DNA of 64,000 nucleotides from Pegea sp. RAD2-039 (lineage: Eukaryota > Chordata > Thaliacea > Salpida > Salpidae): assembly GCA_034620365.1 (NCBI GenBank), contig JAQGEQ010000110.1, positions 434,001 through 498,000 on the forward strand, read 5' to 3'. Shown one piece after another: positions 29,884 to 41,376 of the stretch. Every line of letters begins with the position of its first letter. Position 1 is the first letter of the stretch. Below the pieces are notes generated by a model. It saw only the letters and a program-made list of their open reading frames with translations. It did no database searches and was not told the origin of the DNA. Made by a program: the position numbers and the translations under genes.

Positions 29884-30099
29884 TGCAAATTAAATAAATT
29901 AGTCTCGATAACTTAAGTTTTATTAGCAGCTTAAAAATATCTCAGATAATATTTACATTCAGAAAATCATATTTAAATTTTTTTTTTGAGAAAAAGGTGA
30001 TAAAATAATGTTTTGTTTTTCCTAATATAGATTAGAGTTGTACAATTACAAAAAAGTACAATTATTCTTATACTAAAGAAACTCATTGCTGCATAATAC

Positions 30100-30830
30100 A
30101 CTTACTTACAATATGTTAATGGTGTTTGATTATTTCTTCATTGATTGCATTACGTTCCCTGATGCCAGGCTTGTTGAAGTCTCTTAGGCGTCAGAGAGCT
30201 AATGGCGTCTTTGCTTCATGTAACCAATTAGCTGACCTACTTTTTGGAAAATATCGCCAGACTGCATGAAGTTAGTAATTGAAGCAGTTTACAGCCGACA
30301 AATCATCTATTTTAAATCCACCATCTCTGGATTCATCTGTTGCTGTAGGATTGTTTACTTTTAGCCGAAACCCCTTTACTTTATCAAATGGTGGGCATTT
30401 CGTATCGCTATCCTACGCGCCATTTGAAATCATTGCATCTGATTGAGAATGCTAAAGATGAGAAGGTTCTTGAGAGGCATCCGTTTCAGCTCATCATACA
30501 AACCGTCAGCGTTTACAAATATTTTGTAAATGAGAGCACTTCCGTTACGATGTCCGTCTTGTTTTATATTTTGGGTTATTGCTGTTCCGGTTTGGATTAA
30601 GGTTTGGATTAAATTGCGCCATGCTTGTTCATCTTTTCCAAAGGAGTAGATATTAAAATCTTTCTTAAAACCATCGTATTTTTTCAGTGCTGGTTCATAA
30701 ATAAGTGCCGATAGGTTTATTAGACACAGCTGATCGTTGATAGGATTTTCAGGATTCAATCTCCTTATATTCGGAGTAATCTATCCCCTGTGTGATGACA
30801 TATATGTTTCTAGCGTGTAGCAGGTTTAAC
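30100..30830 (-). pseudogene. Decayed coding remnant, possibly endogenous viral nucleoprotein-like
   Basis: This stretch is less AT-rich than its surroundings. On the minus strand it keeps protein-like sequence across all three frames with several frameshifts and stops. The longest open piece is 109 codons (30759-30430). The overall pattern, with an N-terminal YVITQGIDYSEYKE-like segment, a helical core and RRIAIRNAHHLI-like and DGGFKIDDL-like segments, reminds me of nucleoproteins of negative-strand RNA viruses that are common as fossils in invertebrate genomes. This is an impression, not a match, and I cannot assign a virus family. Alternatives are a dead cellular gene or another transposon. 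No intact reading frame remains. Confidence 0.35.
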
Positions 30831-31029
30831 ATGAAACTTACTTGTGGGTGGATTACTGCCTTAGTCCTACGAAAGTATTTTTTCCTGTGATGTTATGACC
30901 TTAAACAAATAGTTTATTAAATCTTAAGTTTAAAACTTACATTGGTACTGTTTCAAGCTATCGCCTTCAGTAATGTTATTCACTATATGATTTTACTGTT
31001 TAAAATTTTTACAAAAATAACTTTGATGC

Positions 31030-31690
31030 TACTTGAATAGTTTCAAAGTGTAACCATTCTTGCGTTTCCGAAAAGGGTGAAGTATTCCACTGCATTGGGG
31101 TAAATATTAGTCTTTTTTAAGTCATTTGTGAATTCTTATTTTTGTTTCTTGTACGTTGACACAGAGGAATAAAGTTTTAACTGAGGTATAGTGGCATGTC
31201 TCTTTGGTTTCAACTAGTAATCAAATTTTGTTCGATATAATTTGGATCCTAGATACACTTTGTAGTGTCTCAGTGCCATTAACGTCGGCTTGCATTTTTG
31301 ATGGCTTCATCAGTGTTGTGAACTCGAACGTTCTACACAACTAGGGACTATATTTTCAGTTTTAGTATCAACTTTACAGCTACCTTTAGAAATATCTATC
31401 CATGCTTACAGCTATCTCGTTTTTTGATGCACACTGAAGCAAGTAAATCGTCCCCATATCACTTTAAATCCAGCACCCCTCAACAGGCTCACTATCTCCT
31501 TGTGAAGTCTAAGCAAACTTTCTGATTGATGTTCAAGTCAACAGATGATATCTCCAACTTAGGTCCATAATTGCATAGTGTCCAGCTTGTGATTGAGTAT
31601 GTTGATAACTTTGATCAGAACCAAAGTTACATCTACTCATAAAGCACTTGTAGATAAGGTTGTAAATAAGAACACTTCTTAGTGCACATA
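31030..31690. other. Decayed low-AT segment, origin unclear
   Basis: Composition is again less AT-rich than the flanks. On the minus strand, short coding-like islands appear (for example LLRLHKEIVSLLRGAGFKVI near 31500-31440) broken by stops. It may belong to the same insertion as 30100-30830 or to a transposon. No terminal repeats were seen. Confidence 0.3.
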
Positions 31691-32079
31691 ACAGATGTTT
31701 ATATTTATTAATTCCAACAATCTACAGGACATGAAATGTCAAAAGTGACCAAAGCTAGTTGACCTTTAGTTTTAATGTTTGTTTTAAGCAAATGCTGAAA
31801 TGTTCAGCTACTATTAATGATCTAAACTAAATTTTATGCTGAAATTAAATTTTAGATTATTTAGGCAATAATTCAAGCATCATTTTGAGATAATGAAAAA
31901 TTTGTACATACAAAGCATCACTAATATAAACTCAAAAGATATATTTTTGTTGAAAAATTGAAACAATTTCATGATTATAACTGAATTCTTAAAAGTTTTT
32001 AATTAGTTTAGTTGTTTCAAATATTGGCGTTAAGCTAAGATGCTCCAATATTTTGAAGATTCGTTTTTTCTAAATTAAC

Positions 32080-32280
32080 TTACTTTCGTCTTCTACGGAT
32101 TAGACTTATATTTGGAAACTCAGTTGCTTTGTAACCATTTATAAAGTCAGCAAAGTCTATTTTTTGAGATAAACAAAACTTCAAGACTTTCAGATCTTGT
32201 AACTGAAGGATTTTTACGAGATTTTTATCAAACTTTTCCTGATTACATAATAGAAATGTTTTTAGAGGTTTTTTCCTCAA
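32080..32280 (-). other. Doubtful small open frame
   Basis: A 66-codon frame on minus, K/L-rich and ending in IRRRRK. An opposite-strand piece at about 32504-32670 also reads as helix-rich protein (FELLKQVWLLSTNF, LFKHLREVASKS) before a stop. Neither has splice partners or a family I recognise. Remnants or chance are both possible. Confidence 0.2.
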
Positions 32281-32915
32281 AAATTACTTTCTTTCTAAAA
32301 TTTGAAGAAAATTACGAATAATTGAAGCTACCGTTGTAACTTTTAAGAATAAACAAGATTGGTAATTTTTTGTTTAGAAATTAATGAAGCAAATACTTCT
32401 TACAAGATTTGCGCTATTAATAGATTTCATTGAATTAGATAAACTTTTCATCAATCGTAAAAATGATCTAAATCAATCTCATAAATTTGTAGACCGGTTC
32501 AATTACTAGTAAAAATAGAAAAATATGTTTCTCATGTTGCAAAAAGCTTTTATGGATTTAAAAAATCGTTTTTTGAACTTTTGAAACAAGTTTGGCTTTT
32601 ATCAACAAACTTCAAACATAATATAAATGATTTGTTTAAACATTTAAGGGAAGTTGCATCTAAATCTTAAGAATTTCTTCGAAAAGAATACTGAAGCAAC
32701 AAAGCTGACTTCAAAATATGATTTAAGTCTAAACATGGATATAATTGAGGACAAATCTGCCACTATTGACAAGTTATCTTCTAAATGCCACATAAGATGA
32801 AAAAGAAGTGAAATTGAAAATTTTATTAAATATTCACAAAATAGGTGATAAACAGAAGATCTTCATTTACCACCAAATTCAACTAAGACTGCATTTCATG
32901 ATCTTCAGCAGATAG

Positions 32916-34281
32916 TTAAGATTGAGGTGACCAAGACGTGACACATGTTAAACTTGAAGCAGTTGGAATAGTTAGAACACATTCAGCTGCGAGTATTAGT
33001 TGATTAGCTGACAGTTGTGATAAAAACTGATGATGAAATATACCGAAGTTAGTATCCAAAGAAGATTCATCAAAACTATCAACTTTTAATTTCCACAACT
33101 TCAAATTCTGATCAGAAGACACTGAAGCAATCCATGAAAGATCGTCATCAGAGAGCTCTGCTGATGTAAAAGATGAAACTCCCTTTAAACGATTCGAATG
33201 TGCCTGAAAAGAACTCACAATTTAAACTACCAACAAATTAGAAGCTGATTTTTTAGAACCTGAAATTTTAGAAGAGTTTTTCCACTTAAAATTTCGATTA
33301 TTTGAATATTGCCCTTAATATCACCAATTATTAAACAATTCTTTTTCAAAGATTCGTTTTGTAGAAATTCCATGGATTGAATATTATCACTGACTGATAT
33401 TTCTTTCACACGACCACAAGTTTTCACCTGGTAAACGTGGATAGAACGTAGTGAAGATAAAACGAAGTAATTTCCATCTGGCGACCATCTGAAAGATCAT
33501 TTGATAAAGATTGGTGAGATGCAATGAAAGACAGAGATCAGAAAAAGATGTTTTTTGTAGTAAAAAGTATTTAATAAAACTTTCACAAAACAAATAAGCA
33601 CCTGACAAATTGAGGTTGCATCCATTTGAAATTCTTGATATAAGCTTTACGCCCAGACATCATGTCCCACGTGAAAACTGATCCATCTTTGCTGTTGACA
33701 GAAAGACACAATTTTCCAGATGGATGGATTGCAATTGATGAGATGGGTCCGCTTTGCCCTGAAATTATGAAGAAGTCAGATAGAAAAATGATTTGTTAGC
33801 TACATCATTGATGTAAAGAATCTTGAAGTGAAAGTAAGGTGCTGAGAGCCACTAGTGGAAACAAACCTTTTAAGGAATGTAACAAATCGCCTTCAATTTT
33901 AGTCTCCCAGACGCGAATCTCACCATCTTCTCCTGCACTGATCAGATGTTTATGATCAGGAATCAGCAAACAGTTCACAGATCCCTCGCTTCCCTTTAAA
34001 AGTACAAAAGCTAGTCGTCATTGTAAGATGAAATTTGACAAATTATGAACCTGAAAGGTTTCAACTTCTTGATTGATTGTAAGATCATACAGATGAATTG
34101 TTTGATCCACAGAGCCAGATGCGACGTACTTGCCTCCAGATGCAAGGCATTTGACACAACTATCATGACAAGCTTCTGAAAACTCTTTTTCATATGAATA
34201 CGAAGTCTTATCATCTTCTGTTGTCTTCTTGATGTTGTAGCAGGTCACAAACCTTTCATAGCAGCCTACAATGATCTTCAT
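32916..34281 (-). CDS. PAK1IP1: PAK1-interacting protein 1-like WD40 ribosome-biogenesis factor
   Basis: Five exons (34281-34051, 33993-33867, 33758-33602, 33488-33260, 33203-32916) join in frame to 343 residues. WD40 repeats run through the protein: KCLASGGKYVASGSVDQTIH, then CLLIPDHKHLISAGEDGEIR with VWE, then SIAIHPSGKLCLSV with FTWD, VRWSPDGNYFVL, and a last repeat with IASVSSDQNLKLWKL. The N-terminal VGCYE and the SGRKAYIKNFKW segment match PAK1IP1 (yeast Mak11), a nucleolar factor needed for 60S ribosome maturation that also inhibits PAK1 in mammals. It is shorter than human PAK1IP1 (392 residues) because the long basic tail is absent; it ends soon after the propeller. The start is the ATG directly before the first repeat. 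Confidence 0.88.
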
Positions 34282-35526
34282 TTTTAATTTTTACTAAAGT
34301 CTGAAATTGAGCAAAATACCGTGTTTTTAAAGAGTCTAAAACTAAATCTTTGTCGATAATTAGCTAAATGATAAAGAAAGTTTCTATCGGTTGCAAACAC
34401 AGTGAATGTTGAAAATATTTAGTTAAAATAAAAAAGTTGAATCAATACTTTTGTTGGTTGAATGAACTATTTAAAAAATACAATTTCAAATGCTCCAATA
34501 CTTGAAATATGAAGAAGTAAATATATAAACTCAAAAACTGATGAATAGTTTAAACATAATAGTATAACACATTCGGAAAATAGAAAGTTTTTGATAAAGC
34601 ACTTAGTAATATGAGGTTAAAAACTATAAAACTGAAGAGTCACTGAAGTCAAATGTGCAGCTAAAGGTTTTCAGTTTTGTTCTAGATGGATATAAAAATC
34701 AATTTAATTAGTGATTAAAAATCAATATCTTATCAGTGTTATTAGAAGAACACATATATTTATATTTTTATGATAAGTAAAAAAAGTATCAAAAAAACTA
34801 CAGGCTAATTCATATATACAAGTTTGTTGAAAATTGTTCAATATGTATGATCAGTAGAAGCATGAAAAAACAAATTAAAAAATAATAATATTAAAAATGG
34901 TAATTTTCAAATGCAATATTACACTGCCATTCATTAGTTAGAGGAAATGATATCAATTATAAGAATCAAATACTTTGTTTAAAAACAAATAAATGTATTC
35001 GATAAACGAAGTAAACAGAAAATATTTTTGAATAAAAAAATCTTTATGCAATTATCATAGAAATCTATAAAAACATGCTTAATATTGTAACTATAATAAA
35101 GATGTTATTCAGAAAAATAAATGTTCTAGCCCAGTTCTATGATTGTTATACCTCAAAAATAAACTGTTAAAATTGAGTTTAGTTAAATAGTAGTTTGAAA
35201 ATAGGAAATTGAAGTAGCAGTGATGGATGGATAATGAGATGAGGACACAAATAGCAAATACCATTATTAAATTAGAATCATTAAACTCGTTCAGGTCAGG
35301 GTAAAGTTACAACAGATAAGATTCAATTAATCAAAAACTAGAAACAAGTATACGTATGTAAAATGTAAGTTTCTCAGGATTTCATCAATTCAAACAAGAC
35401 ATAAAACTAAAATTTAAAAACTCTATAACTAATTGATTTGTAACTGGTGTTTGCATAAAACGAGAAAAAAAAATTCATTAAATTTTTAAAGATTTTAGGA
35501 AAACTTAAAAATCTACAAAAATAATT
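34282..35526. other. Intergenic, nothing recognised
   Basis: AT-rich spacer between PAK1IP1 and PLEKHF. It must contain the PAK1IP1 promoter and the PLEKHF 3' end. AATAAA-type motifs are frequent but not informative at this base composition. Confidence 0.6.
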
Positions 35527-36195
35527 TCAGAAACTGAAGTTAACAAAACAAGAATCACAAACACGAACAGGTTTATCAGATTGTTCTTTCAAAAGTAGTT
35601 TCTTAGTTGAACAAGATCCACAAACCACAAAACCACATTTTCGACAGTGATGTTTTCTTTGAAGAGGTGTAAATCTTGTAGAACTACACCTCATACAAAC
35701 CGTAGCATCTGAATCAGGAACCCAAGTTGGTGCCGTTTCAACATCTCCTGATGAACCAGAGTTTTCACGAAGTTTTTCAATACATCGATTCATATGAGTC
35801 ATCCATTCTATTTTCTCAGTTTTAGTTTGAGCATAAACTGCAAATGATTTTACTGGTGATGATATTAGCCAGCCATATCTTAATTCGTTGTTATCGTCAT
35901 CAAAAATCCCTATATTTCTGCTTTCTGGAACATTTTCAATTTTCATTTTGGTCAATTCCATCACGTGTTGATTCTTGAAGACTTTTTTGTGGATGACAAT
36001 AGTACCATAAACCAAAAGATCGTTAAATAAAAAAAACTGTCGCTGCTTAGGTTTTTTTCGACACAACTTTGTCAGAACACCTTCACCAACTAGCACACGA
36101 CCTTTAGCAGTTAAGGGGACACCAGAGGTTCCAAAACATTGCTGGACATAGTTGATTCGTTGTTCATTGACAGAAGAGTTTTTCAACTGGTCCAT
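35527..36195 (-). CDS. PLEKHF2: Phafin: PH and FYVE domain protein
   Basis: A single-exon frame of 222 residues (human PLEKHF2 249, PLEKHF1 279). A PH domain covers about residues 33-135: RVLVGEGVLTKLCRKKPKQR, FFLFNDLLVYG, KSFAVYA and EKIEWM. A FYVE zinc finger covers about 155-220: WVPDSDATVCMRC, the RKHHCRKCG core (R(R/K)HHCRxCG motif), CGSC and PVRVCDSCF, so all eight zinc ligands are present. Phafins bind PI3P and PI(3,5)P2 on endosomes and lysosomes and act in endosome fusion, autophagy and apoptosis. It lacks the acidic C-terminal tail of vertebrate PLEKHF2. An invertebrate single-copy gene is likely co-orthologous to both human paralogues, so the symbol is approximate. Confidence 0.92.
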   Translation of the reverse strand: MDQLKNSSVNEQRINYVQQCFGTSGVPLTAKGRVLVGEGVLTKLCRKKPKQRQFFLFNDLLVYGTIVIHKKVFKNQHVMELTKMKIENVPESRNIGIFDDDNNELRYGWLISSPVKSFAVYAQTKTEKIEWMTHMNRCIEKLRENSGSSGDVETAPTWVPDSDATVCMRCSSTRFTPLQRKHHCRKCGFVVCGSCSTKKLLLKEQSDKPVRVCDSCFVNFSF

Positions 36196-36789
36196 TACAC
36201 TGTGAGCCCCTCTGAAACTACTTGTAAAAAATAAACAAATGAAAATAAAAACTTAGAAAAAGTAAGTTTTTAGAAAAATGTTATAAATTACTTTTGATAA
36301 TTATTCAATTGTTTATTTATTATTAAAATCATATAGTTATTTAGTTATCAAACTTATCTAAAATTTATTTATAGAATTAGTTATAATGACAAACCTTAAG
36401 TAATCACTTCTCCAAAAATGATTTTTAAAGTAAAATATAAAAGACTTTTTAATATCTGTAAATATAGAAAGATGTTTTAAGCTTGATTATTAGACATAGA
36501 AACTATTTTCGTTCAGTTAATGTAATGTAAGAAAGTATTAAACTATACCAACCATAATTTGAACATATAAAAAGAACTAAAACTCAACTAAATTTTAATT
36601 TATCAATATTTAAAATTCAATTTAAATGAAAATCACACTATTATTTTTATCATAAATATAAAAAATGTGAAATCAAAATAAAAATTAAATATTTCAGTTA
36701 TATAATTACATTTACTAAACATTATTGACAAGATGTTCTAAACTTAAAGTTCTGTTACATCTGCAAATAACTTTCTCAAGTTACTAAAT
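36196..36789. other. Intergenic between PLEKHF and PSMA1
   Basis: An AT-rich spacer of about 0.6 kb between two same-strand genes. It should hold the PLEKHF promoter and PSMA1 3' UTR. No distinct element is visible. Confidence 0.6.
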
Positions 36790-37560
36790 CTACTCATGTT
36801 CCATTTCTGCTTCAGCTTCTGCCTCAACAACTGGTGCTTGGGCATCTTTTTCAATCTTCTTTATATATTCTTCAGCTTTATCATCATCAAATATTTCAAC
36901 ATCTTTATCTTTTCCAACAACAGTTATAGTGCAAACTCTTGAAGATAGGTTTTGGTCTGCTGGTAAGGTTTCAGCTAAAGCCATTAACCCATGCTTTATA
37001 AGATCATCTAAATTACAAGCCCCAAACTTTTCATAATTTCTTTCCAAGTATGTTCTAGCACTCTGAGATCGTGAACCTATGGCCATTGCTTTACAGTTGA
37101 AATAGTTTGCAGATGGACAAGTTTGAAATATATGTGGACCTTTAGAGTCATAGCCTGCTACCAAAATTCCAACACCAAATGGTCTTCTTCCATATCTTTG
37201 AGTTGGCATTTGCAACTTATCACCAAGAACACCAACCATTCGAGAAACAGGAAGTTTTTCAGAGTAAGTGAATAAATGTTGAAGACATTCAGTTCGCATG
37301 AATCTACTCAATGATCTAGCATCAGATGTAAGGCCAGATATTGATACCACAATATGAGGAGCAATCTTTTCAACTTTTTTCTGCGGTGAAATTAAATCAG
37401 AGCTACTTCTTTTTAAAGCCACAAGTACAGCATGTGTTTTGGATTTTAATCCAACAGTAGCAGAACCTTGCTTAACAGCTTCCATTGCATATTCAATTTG
37501 ATGAATACGACCTTGAGGACTCCATATGGTAACATCATTATCATACTGGTTTCTAAACAT
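36790..37560 (-). CDS. PSMA1: 20S proteasome subunit alpha type-1 (alpha 6)
   Basis: An intronless frame of 256 residues; human PSMA1 has 263. The N terminus [20 protein letters not shown] with [11 protein letters not shown] is the alpha-subunit signature that forms the gate of the core particle. Further matches are [57 protein letters not shown] and [15 protein letters not shown] in the form [15 protein letters not shown]. As an alpha subunit it lacks the catalytic N-terminal threonine. The C-terminal tail is acidic, as in the family. The start is certain from near-identity at residue 1. Like TATDN3 and PLEKHF it has no introns here. Confidence 0.97.
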   Translation of the reverse strand: MFRNQYDNDVTIWSPQGRIHQIEYAMEAVKQGSATVGLKSKTHAVLVALKRSSSDLISPQKKVEKIAPHIVVSISGLTSDARSLSRFMRTECLQHLFTYSEKLPVSRMVGVLGDKLQMPTQRYGRRPFGVGILVAGYDSKGPHIFQTCPSANYFNCKAMAIGSRSQSARTYLERNYEKFGACNLDDLIKHGLMALAETLPADQNLSSRVCTITVVGKDKDVEIFDDDKAEEYIKKIEKDAQAPVVEAEAEAEMEHE

Positions 37561-40500
37561 TTTGATAACCTAATGCTTCACAATTCACTATAAAATAATA
37601 ATTTTTATCACAAAAAAATATTTCAGATATAAAATGAAAATATTAATAAAATTATTAAAGCTTTTAATAACAGTTCTATCATAAATATAAAAGTTCAAAA
37701 ACCAAAATCTAAAACCAAAATAACTTTGCCTACTAATATACTTAACTATACTTTAACAAACTCAAATAAACTACTGATAAAGTTTTTATAAAATTTGATA
37801 ATTTTATAAAGTTAAGATATTTTATGATCTAAAAGAGTAGGAACACCTAAGTATACTTAGAATAAAAATTATAAACAATTTTAATAATGTTAAAATATTC
37901 AACATCTATGAATTAAATGAAAAAACAGTATAATAATCAGTACATAAATAAGAATATATAAATACTAATAATATTAATAATAATAATGTATAAATCAATA
38001 CATAAATTATAAAACTTTTTATAAAAGCTAAGTTAGTTTATCTAGTTTATTCGTTGAATATAATTCTAAAATAATCTATGAAATAAGTTATTTTTAATAA
38101 CTTATAGATTAATTCTTATGTATTTAAAAGAATTCAAACTATATTTATATGAAAGTATAAAAACTTCAATCAAATTCTAAAGATATGCAAAACATGTTTT
38201 AGCTATATTTTATAAGAACTTTAAAAATACACAATTTATATAATTCTAAAATAAATAAATTTAATGAGCTATACCAAAATGTTTAATTATTGTTTTTGAT
38301 TATTGTATAGATCAAAGCTATTTCACATAAAAAATGTAAAGACTTCAAATAAACGAGTTTAAATTATTTTTATTTCATTATACATTTTAGTTAAGATAAA
38401 CACCACAGATTCAAGTATACATAACCAACCAATAATAAACTACTAACATAAAGTTTCAACTTTTTTTTACATATTTGTGAATAATAGTTTCAAAAAAAGT
38501 CTTATAGTTATGATATCATAAAATAAGGTATTATAAACTAAAAGATTGTAAAATTAATAATTCAACCTATAACAAATTTTTAATAAAATCAAAAATAATT
38601 AAATATTTTAAAATTAAATTATAAGGCATTCTTAAATAAGCTAAAAGCGCACGACATTATTGATATAAGCCGAAAGAGCTATATCATATTTACTAAATTG
38701 GGTTTTATCATATAATCAATATTAGAAAGTTATTAGTGTTAAGTAAAATAATGAGCAAATTGACGATAATTAAACGGTTACTAATATCGCTATTAAAATA
38801 ACAAAAATAACTAATTTATAAATCTCTTTTTTGTGTAGTTATGTGACAATAAAGCTAAAATTTCATATCAACAGCTACCTTAAAAATGTTTAAAACAAAA
38901 ACGTTTAATTAATATATCTTGAGACCTAAAAATAAAACTGTATATTATGGACCGATTGTCTGAACAAAAATCTTTGCTGAGCGTAGCCTTCCGGATAACT
39001 GAAGATGTAGATGACTATCGTTGAGATCTACAAACCTGAACAGCGCTGTGTTTAGCAAAAAAAAACTTGCTTACTTTTGTAGTATAATCACCATAAGATC
39101 TTTTTTGAATAATAATTATTTACCTATATTCGTTTAATTAGATATCAAAACAAGTTTCTAGCGAGTCAAATGAAGGTAGAAACTTTATACAACAAACTTA
39201 TAACAAGTATTTTGCCACATATCAATATTAGGACTAACTAATAACTATGCCAAATCAATTCCTAACATACAACTAAACTTAAATATTAGCTTAAACCTTT
39301 TTTTGTCTTTGTTCTCACTTTTGATTATCGACATAAAATAAATTTATTTATTAATTCAAACTAATTGATTGCTAACTTTTTTTCACTATTTATAGCTTTT
39401 CAAAAATGATTAGTAGCTAATAACTTATGTTTAAGTTTACAATTTAAATAGATTAAAAAGTTACAAAGCTTTTCCTTTAGTAATTTTAATTTCGAAGAAA
39501 ATTTAAAAAGTACTAAAACGTAATTTTCAAAAACTTAATAGGTAACGTAAAAACATTGCAATAAGTCATTAGTTTCTTATTTTTACTTTAATATATGCTA
39601 ATTCGAATTTAAAAAATACTTTATCAATTTAACACATAATTAGTAAAATGTATAAAAGAGTACAAAAATACTGTTTTTTTTTTAACTTTTTTGATCTAAG
39701 TTTATATTTAATTGTTAGATTTCGATTTATTTAGAGTTTGAAAATAAAAATAGGCATAGCTGTTTTATAAAACTACTATTTCGTAAACTCCAGGTAAAAA
39801 CATAATACAAGACTTCGATTGATAACCTACTGAGTTTATCTTATTTTTCATATTTCGGTTGGTTACTAATGTCTAAAAACAGTTGTATATTAAAAAAATA
39901 AAGACTGGATAAAATGTAGTGTGATATTGATTAACGTAACAGTGGTATATGTTGCATCTATCTTTGAATGATGCACAGCCAATTAAAAATTTTTAAATGA
40001 TGAATTTTTTCATCGAGTAAATATAAATGCTTATACATAACCCGAAATAGTTCTAACCCCATACAAAAAGTCATTTTAATCTTTAATTTATTTTCATATC
40101 TTTTTTTTAATAGTTAAGATTATAATTCCTTAAGGCAAGCTGAATTTACAAACATTAAGTTATTTTATTCATATAAACTTGAATGTGACAACTAAACAAA
40201 AAGCTTAAATGGTTTTATTTTGTTTTGCGCTAAAAAGTAATCAAAAATATTCATTCCTTACTAGGTCTAATCGAACAATCTAGAGCTTTTGGGTATGATA
40301 TTTCCTAAGCTTAATTTGTTTGCTATTTATGTCAATTTATATGGTATTCTATTATCAGCTCTTGTATTTTGTTTTTATATATTAAATTTATTGCTCTTAC
40401 CTAGGACTTGGAATTACTTTTTGAATCACTTCAATCGTAAAAACAGTTAGATAATTATTAAATGTATTGATAAATATTTAAATATATTTTATTGACAAAT

Positions 40501-41376
40501 ATAAAATTAAAAATAAATATGTAAATATAAACTTGTTTTTTATATTTATATAGTTTATTTTAAAACCTTTTGTATCTTAAACTTAAACTTGAATTATTGG
40601 CCCCTAAAAATCTTATCAAGTTTTTTGTAGTTTAAAAGGAAATAACAAGCAGCATTTTACTTATATTTGAAATATAATTTTCTCATAAATTTGTTTATGT
40701 TAGCATTGTTGTTTAATTTTATTATTTTCAAACAATCTGTAGATCTAAAACTTGTTGAATTATGCTGAATAGCTAAATGGTTATGTTTCATTTCTTAAGT
40801 AAGCTAGTTCAATTTTTTACTATATATATTTCATTGTCAAAATTAAATTTTATTACCTAATTTACTTTTTAAGTGAACAATTTTTTTGATATAAACTATT
40901 TCATAAAATTTGGTTCTGTTATATATATATATTCTAAAAATATTTTTAGTCTAGAGTTAAATCTGTAATTTTCTGTATTGTATTCTATATTTTGAACTAA
41001 TAAAAATATGATTTAGTAAATTAAGTTTTATTCTTGGCCATTATGTTATATTATATTTTGTATATCTTTCAAATAAATGTTTAATTATTTCTTTTATTCA
41101 ATAGATGGCCTTAGATGGTAAGTTATACAGCTCTTAAAGCAAATGCAAACTAATATGACTGCAGAAAAGTAATGAAAAGGTTTTAAGTACCACAGTTTAA
41201 TGTAATCCAAGTAGAAAAAATATAAAACAGCTTGGTTGTAATAGGTCAAGATATAGTTTAGATGTTTCTACTCTACTTATAAGTTTTATTTAGTTTATTA
41301 TGGATTTGATTCTGTTTATTATATTTTTAGACATCATTAAGGATTTTGGTTATAGTAGATAAATGAGTTAAAAAAA
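37561..41376. other. Long AT-rich intergenic region
   Basis: About 3.8 kb between the divergent PSMA1 and BAG6 genes. Mostly very AT-rich with TA microsatellite stretches (near 40920). A less AT-rich island at 38940-39060 holds a 25-codon frame (MDRLSEQKSLLSVAFRITED, then VDDYR and stop) without splice or homology support. No other gene evidence. Confidence 0.55.

Noticed and set aside
40900-40940. TA microsatellite
   Set aside because: Ordinary for a genome this AT-rich.
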